NCBI GenBank assembly: GCA_965223045.1
Contig: CBDCVN010000013.1
Location: 1,240,001-1,304,000, forward strand
DNA length: 64,000 bases
Reading direction: 5' to 3'
From: CBDCVN01 sp965223045
Lineage (GTDB): Bacteria > Deinococcota > Deinococci > Deinococcales > Trueperaceae
The translations under genes and the position numbers were made by a program. Positions 44,736-52,955 of the stretch are shown here, piece after piece. The notes beneath the pieces are model-generated. The model was not told the origin of the DNA. It was given only the letters and a program-made list of their open reading frames with translations, and searched no databases. The stretch's first letter is position 1, and each line of letters begins with the position of its first letter.

Positions 44736-45182
44736 ATGAATCAAGTAGCAGAATCTATACAAAATAACCAAAAGATGGCCCTAGCAAATACTACTTTCAC
44801 CTCACTGATTAAAAAACAACTATCAGCTTCAGAAATTACTCTTCAAAGTCCACTTAAATTCAGCTTAAATAGCTTTGTTTCCCCAAATGATTTTGAGGAC
44901 GAAGATTTCTTGGACTGTACAGTCTATAGGAATGTTGCAAAAGAGCTTAGTGAGCGCCTTTTTGAGGAGAAAGTTGTACAGTTAGCTGTACTCGAGCAAA
45001 GCATAAAACCCGTAACAAATGAAGTAAAAGTTCAGTGCTTTGACGCACAAGGAGAGTTTGACCAAGCTGTTTGTTGCTTAAGATTAAATAATCTTGGCCC
45101 CACGAGATTCCTAGCACAAACCTCATTCTACCAAGAAAATAAACTTGTGGCTAAAGTAGCTCACAATGGTAATTTGGCCTAA
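44736..45182 (+). CDS. Hypothetical protein behind the structured leader
   Basis: 148 residues, soluble, acidic, with no signal peptide and no domain I recognise. The N-terminal half is helical and Gln/Asn-rich. The C-terminal half alternates beta-like strands (EVKVQCFDAQGEFDQAVCC). It is cotranscribed or nearly so with the methyltransferase 88 bp downstream. Confidence 0.65.
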   Translation: MNQVAESIQNNQKMALANTTFTSLIKKQLSASEITLQSPLKFSLNSFVSPNDFEDEDFLDCTVYRNVAKELSERLFEEKVVQLAVLEQSIKPVTNEVKVQCFDAQGEFDQAVCCLRLNNLGPTRFLAQTSFYQENKLVAKVAHNGNLA

Positions 45183-45189
45183 CTTCTAT

Positions 45190-45264
45190 AGTTGTTTTAC
45201 TACTCAATAGACTTTCTATCGCAAGGTGTAAAGAAAAGACCTTGCCACTACAACTCTTAAGGAG
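45190..45264 (+). promoter_or_regulatory. Structured leader before the methyltransferase
   Basis: AGTTGT (45190-45195) pairs with ACAACT (45250-45255), enclosing a hairpin GCAAGGT (45221-45227)/ACCTTGC (45239-45245). The outer strand ends three bases before the TAAGGAG ribosome site. This resembles a small regulatory RNA leader. A methyltransferase target makes a SAM or SAH ligand worth testing (inference). Confidence 0.45.
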
Positions 45265-45270
45265 AATTAA

Positions 45271-46041
45271 ATGAACCAAGTTATGAATATAGAAGAACTT
45301 CACACCCAAGTACAAGGTGTTTATCACAAAGTTGCTACAGAACCAGAAGGAAAGTATCACTTTGAGATGGGACGCCCTTTAGCAGAAAGATTAGGTTACT
45401 TAGCAAATGATCTTGACCGTATTCCATCAGAAGCTATTTCCTCGTTTGCAGGTGTAGGTTACTACTTTGGACTTGCTGATTTACAAACTGGAGAAACAGT
45501 GATTGACCTAGGCAGTGGTTCAGGGATGGATAGTTTTCTAGCTGCTCTTAAAGTCTCAGCAGAAGGCAAAGTCATTGGCATTGACATGACTGAAGCGCAA
45601 TTAGAAAAAGCTGAATCTCTAAGGAAGTGGGAAAACATTACAAATTTGTCCTTTAAAAAAGGTTTTATAGAAGACTTACCCTTTGAAGATGCTAGTGCTG
45701 ATGTTGTTATCAGTAACGGAGTAATTAACCTAATTGCTGACAAGCCAAAAGTCTTTAGTGAAATCTTTAGAGTTTTAAAACCCTATGGTCGTGTAGCTAT
45801 TTCAGATATTGTTACTGAAAGGCAACTTACTGAAAACATTACCTGTAATATTTCTTTATGGGCTGCTTGTATTGGTGGAGCCCCACAGGAGCTTAGCTAC
45901 CGTGAGATAATTGAACAGGCAGGTTTTAAAATTAAAGCCTATCAGAGAAACCCACAGTATAAATTTCTTTCAGATTCAGCCCTTGGAGCTTCTGAGGAGT
46001 TTGGTGTTAAGAGCATCTCGCTTTTAGCAATAAAGGAATAG
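45271..46041 (+). CDS. ArsM-like SAM-dependent methyltransferase
   Basis: 256 residues. SAM motif I is VIDLGSGSGMDSFLAA, followed by VIGIDMTEAQLEKAE, LPFEDASADVVISNGVINL and the C-terminal NITCNISLWAACIGGA with Cys pair, as in arsenite methyltransferases. The upstream Cys of true ArsM is not evident, so the substrate may differ. AAGGAG precedes the ATG. Confidence 0.82.
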   Translation: MNQVMNIEELHTQVQGVYHKVATEPEGKYHFEMGRPLAERLGYLANDLDRIPSEAISSFAGVGYYFGLADLQTGETVIDLGSGSGMDSFLAALKVSAEGKVIGIDMTEAQLEKAESLRKWENITNLSFKKGFIEDLPFEDASADVVISNGVINLIADKPKVFSEIFRVLKPYGRVAISDIVTERQLTENITCNISLWAACIGGAPQELSYREIIEQAGFKIKAYQRNPQYKFLSDSALGASEEFGVKSISLLAIKE

Positions 46042-46047
46042 GCTTGA

Positions 46048-47187
46048 ATGCATATTTTATGGTCAACAATTAAGGAAAAGTACAATATATCTCACGATAT
46101 TCTTGCCAAGACTACTTTGTCTTGGCGAGTACATTATAAAGAAGGTCATAATAAGTGGCGAACTAATCTAATCTATTCAATTGTGCTAGTAGTTCTTTTT
46201 ATACTACTACAATACTATGCTGTTGCAGAGGAAGAAGAAAAAGTACTAGCTATTCAAGGTGTGAATACGGAGGTTGTAACCTTTATAGGGCATAATGCTG
46301 CTGTTAATAGCGTAGCCTTCTCTCCTGATGGCTCACAGGTAGTTTCTGCTAGTGATGATGGAACCCTACGTTTGTGGGAAGTAGAAACAGGCAAAACTAT
46401 AGGAGAACCATGGCAAGGGCACAGTGATAGTGTTAGTAGCGTAGCCTTTTCCCCTGATGGCACATATGTGGTTTCTGGTGGTTGGGATAAAACCTTGTTA
46501 TTGTGGGATGTGAAAACAGGTAAGGCTATAGGAACCCCATGGCAAGGGCACAGTGGTAGTGTTAGTAGCGTAGCCTTTTCCCCTGATGGTACACATGTGG
46601 TTTCTGGTGGTTGGGATAAAACCTTGCTATTGTGGGATGTAAAAACAGGCAAAATTATAGGAGAACATTGGCAAGGACATGATGATGTTGTTAAAAGTGT
46701 AGCCTTCTCTTCAAATGGTTCACAGGTGGTTTCTGGTGGCTTGGATGGTTCTCTACTATTGTGGGACGCAGAAACAGGCAGTGTTATAGGAGAGCATTGG
46801 TATGGGCATGATGATGTTGTTTTGAGTGTAGCCTTTTCTCCTGATGGTACACAAGCAGTTTCTGGTAGCCTTGATAGCACTTTGCTATTATGGGACGTAA
46901 GAACAGGTAAAACTATAGGGGAACCATGGCAAGGGCATAGTGATGCCGTTTTGAGTGTAACCTTTTCTCCTGGTGGTACACAGGTAATTTCTGGTAGCTG
47001 GGATAAAACTTTGCTTTTTTGGGATGTGAAAACAGGAAGGGCTATAGGAAAAGCATGGCAAGGGCATAATGACGCTGTTAAGAGTGTGACCTTCTCTCCT
47101 GATGGCAGAAAAGTGTTTTCAGGAAGTAGTGATGGCACCTTACTTTTATGGGATGTGGAAACAGAAGGAATCACACAAGAACCGTAA
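46048..47187 (+). CDS. Membrane-tethered seven-bladed WD40 protein
   Basis: 379 residues: about 45 N-terminal residues, one transmembrane helix (LIYSIVLVVLFILLQYY), then seven WD40 repeats of the GHSDSVSSVAFSPDGT...LLLWDVKTG type (about 80-378), enough for one propeller. The repeats are very similar in DNA (blades 2 and 3 almost identical), suggesting recent amplification. It probably scaffolds protein interactions outside the membrane. It starts six bases after the methyltransferase. An IS5/MITE-like terminal sequence follows its stop (about 47204-47218). Confidence 0.85.
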   Translation: MHILWSTIKEKYNISHDILAKTTLSWRVHYKEGHNKWRTNLIYSIVLVVLFILLQYYAVAEEEEKVLAIQGVNTEVVTFIGHNAAVNSVAFSPDGSQVVSASDDGTLRLWEVETGKTIGEPWQGHSDSVSSVAFSPDGTYVVSGGWDKTLLLWDVKTGKAIGTPWQGHSGSVSSVAFSPDGTHVVSGGWDKTLLLWDVKTGKIIGEHWQGHDDVVKSVAFSSNGSQVVSGGLDGSLLLWDAETGSVIGEHWYGHDDVVLSVAFSPDGTQAVSGSLDSTLLLWDVRTGKTIGEPWQGHSDAVLSVTFSPGGTQVISGSWDKTLLFWDVKTGRAIGKAWQGHNDAVKSVTFSPDGRKVFSGSSDGTLLLWDVETEGITQEP

Positions 47188-47251
47188 GACACAAGCTAGT
47201 TAATTATTTCTGAACAAGTTTAGTAATAAATTATTTTATCGTTTCTTATAA

Positions 47252-48769
47252 TATTACAGCGCAATGTTGCATATTAAGTAAGGGGAAGTGCGAAAAAAGT
47301 GCGAGTGTGAATAATAAATTAAGGCTATGAAAAACATTTATAAAGCACACAATGAAATATTAGAAGAGGCCGTAAATTTAAGTCCTCCAGAATGCAACTT
47401 AGTTGAAGCAGATATAGAAGCGCTAGCAAAAGAACTCAAAGAATACGTAGCAGAGTTTGAAGAAGCATTTAAACGACCTGAAAGTTTGATCTGGACAGGA
47501 CATTATCTAAAAGGTTTGTTAAGCAACCTTGATCGAAAAAATATAGAAGCAATGGCACTATCAATAGGACTGAATGTCCGTAGCATGCAAAACTTTGTAG
47601 GACAAAGCCCTTGGCAGTTAGAACCTGTGATTGACACGCATCAAAAACTTATTGCAGAAAGTTTAGGTAATGATGGAGTACTGATAGTTGATGAATCAGG
47701 GAATGTAAAACAAGGAAAAAGCTCAGTAGGAGTAGCAAGGCAATATTGTGGATCAGTAGGAAAAGTGGAGAACAGTCAAGTAGGAGTATACCTAGGGTAT
47801 GCCAGTAACAAAGGACATACCTTAACAGAAGGGCAGTTGTACTTACCAGAACAATGGTTTGATAAAGAGCATGAACAAAAAAGGGAAGAATGTGGAGTGC
47901 CAAAGGATCTAGAATTTAGAACCAAACCAGAAATAGCGTTAGGAATGATAAAAAAGACAGAAGAGAGAGGGCATTTGAGCTTTGAATATGTGCTAGCAGA
48001 TGCATTGTATGGAAATAATATCGAGTTTAGAGATGGAGTAGCTGAATTAGGAAAAGCAGTATCTTGCGATACGCAGGTATACAAGGAGAAGCCAGAGGTC
48101 AAGGTACCTGAATATAAAGGTAGGGGAAGGAAGCCGAAACTAGCAAGGGCAAATATTGAATCAATACGGATAGATGAGTTAGCAAAGGAAATAGAAGCAG
48201 AAAAATGGAGTAAACATGTAGTGAAAGAAGGAAGTAAAGGGCCAATAGTATGTGAATTTGCCTTTGAGCGAATATGGGAAACAAGGGGAGAAGAAGAGCC
48301 AGTGGAACTGTGGTTGGTAATTCGGCGTAACCTAAATGAGAAAAGAGAGATAAGCTATTATTTGTGCAATGACTCAGAAGAAGTCAGCCTAGAAACATTA
48401 GTGTGGCTAAGTGGAATGAGATGGCCGATAGAAACATCGTTTGAGGAATCAAAAGAAGAACTGGGGCTTGATCACTACGAAACTAGAAGCTACTTAGGTT
48501 GGCATCACCATATACTATTAACTTGTCTAGCACATCATTTTCTGGTGAGGATGCGTTTAATGTTAGGAGAAAAGTCTCCAGCTTTAACTTTGCCACAGGC
48601 AAGAGTGCTGCTCAAGGCAGCAATACCGTTACCTAGATTGACAATAGCTCAATCACTAAATCTAATTCGTTACTATCAGCGCAGAAATTATACTGCTTAT
48701 GCTTCGCATCGAAAACGTACTCTTGCTATATTGTCTAGGAGTTATATTCCATGACATTGCGCTGTAATA
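47252..48769 (+). mobile_element. IS701-family element, copy 2 (1518 bp)
   Basis: It has the same ends as copy 1 and is flanked by ATAA at 47248-47251 and 48770-48773. It inserted inside the second copy of the structured leader, separating its first strand and any upstream promoter from the PIG-L gene. It is 12 bp shorter than copy 1. Confidence 0.93.
47327..48754 (+). CDS. IS701-family transposase, copy 2 (four-residue deletion)
   Basis: 475 residues, matching copy 1 except that Lys-Tyr-Phe-Thr is missing (GKAVSCD against GKKYFTAVSCD). The loss is in frame, between the YVLADALYG and WPIETSFEE catalytic regions, in a strand expected to be in the core fold. Activity may be impaired (inference). 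Confidence 0.92.
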   Translation: MKNIYKAHNEILEEAVNLSPPECNLVEADIEALAKELKEYVAEFEEAFKRPESLIWTGHYLKGLLSNLDRKNIEAMALSIGLNVRSMQNFVGQSPWQLEPVIDTHQKLIAESLGNDGVLIVDESGNVKQGKSSVGVARQYCGSVGKVENSQVGVYLGYASNKGHTLTEGQLYLPEQWFDKEHEQKREECGVPKDLEFRTKPEIALGMIKKTEERGHLSFEYVLADALYGNNIEFRDGVAELGKAVSCDTQVYKEKPEVKVPEYKGRGRKPKLARANIESIRIDELAKEIEAEKWSKHVVKEGSKGPIVCEFAFERIWETRGEEEPVELWLVIRRNLNEKREISYYLCNDSEEVSLETLVWLSGMRWPIETSFEESKEELGLDHYETRSYLGWHHHILLTCLAHHFLVRMRLMLGEKSPALTLPQARVLLKAAIPLPRLTIAQSLNLIRYYQRRNYTAYASHRKRTLAILSRSYIP

Positions 48770-48773
48770 ATAA

Positions 48774-48864
48774 CAAGATGATAATAAAACGCTGATGATA
48801 CGATAGCTTTTTTATACTTTGATTATAAGCGAGGGAAATCCCTCCAAAGCATCAGGAGAATTTA
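48774..48864 (+). promoter_or_regulatory. Structured mRNA leader, copy 2 (5' part displaced by IS701)
   Basis: Matches 44642-44735: GATAATAAAACGCTGATGAT, the CTTTGAT strand and the GAGGG/CCCTC hairpin are conserved. Here CTGATG (48792-48797) can pair with CATCAG (48850-48855), which overlaps the AGGAG ribosome site. The expected first strand (ATCGT) lies left of the IS701 at about 47238-47242. Confidence 0.6.
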
Positions 48865-49659
48865 ATGAATAAATCACTAAAACTTTTATGCGTATTAGCT
48901 CACCCTGACGATGAATCACTGGGCACAGGATCTACTCTTGCTAAGTATGCTGATCAAGGCATTGAAACTTATTTAGTTTGTGCAACTAAAGGCCAAAAGG
49001 GTTGGAAGCTAGGTGACTACCCAGGGCCTGAGGCAGTTGGTGAGCATCGTGCTCGAGAACTACAAAAAGCTGCCGAGGCACTTAAGTTAAAGAAAGTATG
49101 TTTTCTAGATTATATGGATGGTGAATTAGATCAGGTTGATCCACAAGAGGCTATTAGTAAAATTGCTAATCACATTAAACAAATACAGCCTCAAGTGGTC
49201 ATAACTTTTGGTCCAGAAGGAATGTACGGTCATCCAGATCACATAGCAATTTCGCAGTTTACTGCCGCAGCCATAGTTCAGGCCGCAAACCAGAATAATG
49301 ATGGACTTAACCCTCATCAAGTTTTGAAGTTTTATTACTTAGTATGGTCAAGAGCCCAAATAGAACGTTATCAATCTGTTTTTGGTGATTTAAAATCAAA
49401 GGTAGATGACAACGAGAGACGTTTTGCTGGTTGGGATGATTGGGCTTTAACCACAGAGCTAGAAACGTCTTCATATGTTGCAGATGTTAAAGAAGCTATA
49501 AATTGCCACCAATCACAATTAAGAAGCTATCAGAAGCTTTTAGACCTGTCAGAAGAAATGTGGCAGAAAATTTATGGTCAACAAACATACTACCGTGCCC
49601 TTAGCCTTGTTAATGGTGGTCGTAAAACCGAAGATGACCTTTTTGAGGGTATTCGTTAA
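48865..49659 (+). CDS. PIG-L/LmbE-family deacetylase
   Basis: 264 residues. The zinc motifs AHPDDESLG (12-20) and YGHPDHIA are intact, followed by a C-terminal NCHQSQLRSY segment. The family removes acetyl groups from N-acetylglucosamine-type substrates, including steps in mycothiol and bacillithiol synthesis. The exact substrate is unknown. It is controlled by the repeated leader, now split by IS701. Confidence 0.87.
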   Translation: MNKSLKLLCVLAHPDDESLGTGSTLAKYADQGIETYLVCATKGQKGWKLGDYPGPEAVGEHRARELQKAAEALKLKKVCFLDYMDGELDQVDPQEAISKIANHIKQIQPQVVITFGPEGMYGHPDHIAISQFTAAAIVQAANQNNDGLNPHQVLKFYYLVWSRAQIERYQSVFGDLKSKVDDNERRFAGWDDWALTTELETSSYVADVKEAINCHQSQLRSYQKLLDLSEEMWQKIYGQQTYYRALSLVNGGRKTEDDLFEGIR

Positions 49660-49719
49660 GAGACGTATCGCACAGAAACAGTATGGCACACTATACGCTG
49701 GTGGGGGTGTATGGCCTAA

Positions 49720-49793
49720 GTAGAATATAGGCTTCAATTTTACCTGTTGTAGTGTAGTTGTAGTGATTAAGCTGATATCAGGTTGATTTAAAA
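49720..49793. repeat. Dispersed ~75-bp repeat, copy 1
   Basis: Matches 51803-51882: a shared TAGAATATAGGCTTCAATTT and TTACCTGTTG core, a variable middle, then CAGGTTGATTTAAAA. The two copies flank the WD40 gene at 49903. The short tail motif also appears near 63888. The rest of the 49660-49902 gap shows no gene. Confidence 0.8.
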
Positions 49794-49902
49794 GCTACTT
49801 ATATAAACACTTATAAAAATTGGGGAAACCTTCAAGCCCTAGCAATCAGCAAAAACAAATAGGTAAGATGCTGCTACAGATTTTCTGTAGGAGGTTCATT
49901 GA

Positions 49903-51708
49903 ATGAATGAACGGCAATCACAAAAACTGATCGGGCAACTTATACTCCTAGCAGGTGTTTTGAGTGCTATTGTAACCATTGTCATGAGGAATGAGGTCAA
50001 TGTGCTCTTGTGGGGAGTAATTATTTCTTTCCTCTTAATTATTTGGGGTTGGTTAATAGGGAAACAAAAAAGCCATTATACACTATTTCTCTACAGCAGC
50101 TTTGTTCTAGGAGTTTGTTTTGTGGGAACCAATATTTGGCTGTTGAGCAAGCAAAGAATTCCTTTAACAAACGTTAATTCAGGTATACAGGAATTAATTG
50201 TCCAAGAGGTTATACTCGAGACACAACCAGAAAAATCCGAGCCAATGGCTCAAGAATCTACAGATTTAGAAAGTAATTTAACCCCACAATCTTCTGAAAC
50301 AAACCAACAAAGGGCTATTCCTAGTATTTCGATAGAGAACGTAGACTCTTTGGAAGTGATACAAGTCTTTGGTAACACTTTAGAAAATTCAAGCGCTATA
50401 GCCATGAGCCCTGACGGGCAAATGCTGGCAGCTAGTTATGAAGCTGATATAAAACTCTGGCAAGTTAGTGATGGCGCTTTACTACACACTTTTAAAGGAC
50501 ACACTAAAGCTGTTGAAGCTATTACCTTTAGCCCTGACGGGCAAATATTAGCTTCAGGGGGTAAGGATAGCACAGTAAAATTTTGGCGAATTAGTGACAG
50601 TACCCTCATTTGGTCACTTTCAGAAATTCCTGAATTTGAAGATAGCGTTTTTTCAATTACCTTTTCCCCTAATGGGCAAATGCTGATTGTAACTAGTGGA
50701 GAAAGCAACACAATAACCTTGCGCAGGCTCAGTGATGGGGCTTTGATACGCGAGTTTGTTGGACATGATCAAGCAGTTGTTTCAGTTGCTTTTAGTCCAG
50801 ATAGTAGTTTACTAGCTTCTGCCAGCTGGGATTACACTGTAAGATTGTGGCAAGTTAGTGATGGGAAAGTGCGCTACATTCTAGAAGGGCATAACAATCC
50901 AGTTTATGGAGTGGCCTTTAGTCCTGATGGACAAATATTGGCTTCCGTAGGTAATAGTGAGACTGGTAAACTGTGGAAGGTTAGTGATGGGACTCTTTTG
51001 AGTGATTTCTCTGGCAATGATGATAAAGGGGCTTGGTCAATTGTTTTTAGCCCAGATGGGCAAATGTTGGCTTCTCGAGGTTATCTAGGAGATGTAAAGC
51101 TTATTCACGCCAACAATGGTAGAGTACTGCATACCTTATTTACTAAGGAGGGGCTTTTACGATCTTTCTTTTTTAGTCCCAATGGTCGTTATTTAGTAAC
51201 CAACGCGGGAATCATCTCTGATCCATTGGGAGCAGTACATCTGTATGGTGTTCCCATTGAGGCTGAAATTTCAGCTGAATCTCCACCCTGTTTACCAGTG
51301 AGTATAGAAAAATCTGGTTGGGGAATGAGCTTCAAGTTTAAGGAAACAGACATCTCTACTTTAGGAAGAGAAGTCAAGATCAACAAGTTTGAAGTTTGCT
51401 CAAGTGGAGAAGAAGAATACAAAATCTTAAATTTACAACTTAATGTGTACTTAAGCGATGAAGACCCAATTGAATATACCTGTCAGTATAGCGATAAATT
51501 ATCCTGTGAGGGACATCATCCTTCAGGTGACTTCAATCCTTACAATGTTCAAATTCAAATGGCAGGGCCACACACCTTTAGTATCACCAATCATTTTGAA
51601 GAGTTATTAGTATCTATGTGCTTCTTTCTTAAACAAGAAAATGTTGAATCAACTTGTAATGATATCCATAATGCAAATTATGAGATAACTGAAAATGGGG
51701 AAGACTAG
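49903..51708 (+). CDS. Membrane-anchored WD40 protein with unknown C-terminal domain
   Basis: 601 residues: two to three membrane helices within residues 8-84, a Gln/Glu/Ser-rich linker, seven WD40-type blades (about 150-440; AFSPDGQILAS...KLWQVSDGTLL), then a domain of about 165 residues with six Cys and no recognised family. The GH and WD dipeptides are weak in blades 3, 6 and 7. A GGAGG precedes the start. It is flanked on both sides by copies of a dispersed repeat. Confidence 0.83.
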   Translation: MNERQSQKLIGQLILLAGVLSAIVTIVMRNEVNVLLWGVIISFLLIIWGWLIGKQKSHYTLFLYSSFVLGVCFVGTNIWLLSKQRIPLTNVNSGIQELIVQEVILETQPEKSEPMAQESTDLESNLTPQSSETNQQRAIPSISIENVDSLEVIQVFGNTLENSSAIAMSPDGQMLAASYEADIKLWQVSDGALLHTFKGHTKAVEAITFSPDGQILASGGKDSTVKFWRISDSTLIWSLSEIPEFEDSVFSITFSPNGQMLIVTSGESNTITLRRLSDGALIREFVGHDQAVVSVAFSPDSSLLASASWDYTVRLWQVSDGKVRYILEGHNNPVYGVAFSPDGQILASVGNSETGKLWKVSDGTLLSDFSGNDDKGAWSIVFSPDGQMLASRGYLGDVKLIHANNGRVLHTLFTKEGLLRSFFFSPNGRYLVTNAGIISDPLGAVHLYGVPIEAEISAESPPCLPVSIEKSGWGMSFKFKETDISTLGREVKINKFEVCSSGEEEYKILNLQLNVYLSDEDPIEYTCQYSDKLSCEGHHPSGDFNPYNVQIQMAGPHTFSITNHFEELLVSMCFFLKQENVESTCNDIHNANYEITENGED

Positions 51709-51802
51709 CCAAAACAGCCATACACCAAAATTTCATATTTTTACTCGAGCCAAATGAATGGCATCCATTAAAAATACTGAAATGACATATGTTTCCTCCT
51801 AG

Positions 51803-51882
51803 GTAGAATATAGGCTTCAATTTTACCTGTTGAAGTGTGATTGTTAAGTTGATACTCACTGAGGTCAGGTTGATTTAAAAAC
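51803..51882. repeat. Dispersed ~75-bp repeat, copy 2
   Basis: The partner of 49720-49793 with the same orientation, so the intervening 2 kb carrying the WD40 gene could be deleted or duplicated by recombination. Confidence 0.8.
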
Positions 51883-51919
51883 CATTGACATAACTAACTA
51901 TTTATATAACAATAATCTT

Positions 51920-52291
51920 ATGGAAGGAGTCGGTTATATAAATGCACAATCAGATCTAGATGCCGTTTTTGCAGCACTAGCTGATCCAACGCGACGAGCA
52001 ATACTGTCACGGCTTGCAGATGGTCAAGCCTCAGTAAATGAGATTGCAGAACCATTTGAAATGAGCCAACCAGCGATCTCGAGACACCTGAAGGTGCTAG
52101 AACGGGCGGGGTTGATTGAGCGAGATGTTGATGAACAACGTCGCCCTGCGAGATTGAAGGCTGAAAATATGGTTGCTGCTGTCAACTGGCTTGAAGAATT
52201 TAGGGTTTTTTGGGAGACAAGCTTTGATCAGCTAGATGACGTCCTTGGCAATATGAAGCAGGCCAAAGAGGAGAAAGTAAACGATGAGTAA
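51920..52291 (+). CDS. ArsR-family winged-helix regulator
   Basis: 123 residues with a SmtB/ArsR fold: LADPTRRAILSRLADGQASV, recognition helix MSQPAISRHLKVLERAGL, and wing RDVDEQRRPARL. It has no metal-binding Cys. This subtype is typically paired with AHSA1/SRPBCC proteins, as here. It overlaps the next gene by eight bases and is probably autoregulated. Local G+C looks higher than its surroundings, hinting at transfer, yet it carries a CTCGAG site. Confidence 0.9.
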   Translation: MEGVGYINAQSDLDAVFAALADPTRRAILSRLADGQASVNEIAEPFEMSQPAISRHLKVLERAGLIERDVDEQRRPARLKAENMVAAVNWLEEFRVFWETSFDQLDDVLGNMKQAKEEKVNDE

Positions 52292-52787
52292 ATTACCAGA
52301 GTATATACTTGACCGAGTATTTGATGCACCTCGTGAAATGGTTTGGCAAGCTTGGACTGATCCTGAGCTGTTGCCACGTTGGTATGGCCCAAATGTAGAA
52401 ACGATTATCCACAAATTTGATTTGAAACCCGGTGGGGTGTGGCTTAACGAGATGAAATGGAGTGGTAAATCTGATCTCAGTAAAATTGTATTTCAAGAGG
52501 TAATACCGCAAGAGAAACTAGTTTGGCATCACTCTTCCTCAGATGCTGATTGGAACATCATCACGAATCCTATGATGGCGGACTGGCCTCGAGTGATCTT
52601 AACAACCGTGACATTTGAAGATATGGGCCCCAAGACTAAAGTACAATTGACATGGGTACCTCTTGAAGCAACTGACACCGAGATTGCCTGTTTTGCTGGT
52701 GCTATGGCTGGTATGGGCAAGGGATGGGAGAGTGGTTATGCAATATTGGATAAGTTGTTTGCAGAGCTACAGGCAGAAAATACATAA
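52284..52787 (+). CDS. SRPBCC/AHSA1-domain protein
   Basis: 167 residues with the START-like fold of the activator of Hsp90 ATPase 1 family: RVFDAPREMVWQAWTDPELL, RWYGPNV, and C-terminal GMGKGWESGYAILDKLFAEL. These proteins bind small hydrophobic ligands. The ligand here is unknown. It is coupled with the ArsR-like gene by an eight-base overlap. Confidence 0.9.
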   Translation: MSKLPEYILDRVFDAPREMVWQAWTDPELLPRWYGPNVETIIHKFDLKPGGVWLNEMKWSGKSDLSKIVFQEVIPQEKLVWHHSSSDADWNIITNPMMADWPRVILTTVTFEDMGPKTKVQLTWVPLEATDTEIACFAGAMAGMGKGWESGYAILDKLFAELQAENT

Positions 52788-52955
52788 AGCGACACTATGT
52801 GCCAACGGCAGGAAGAAATTACTGTACAGAAGTATGAATACAAAGCAATCTGTTCATAAAAGTGAGGTTCAGAGTAAGTAAGAAAACACGCCTAAGAAGT
52901 CAGGTAGTAAAGGTTAAAATCCCTGATAATCAACTTTGATAGGACGTGTTAAAGT

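Noticed and set aside
46254..47192. 312-codon open frame antisense to the WD40 repeats
   Set aside because: It follows the WD40 repeat period, has a biased Ser/Pro/Thr/Cys composition and no start context. It is a shadow of the repeats.
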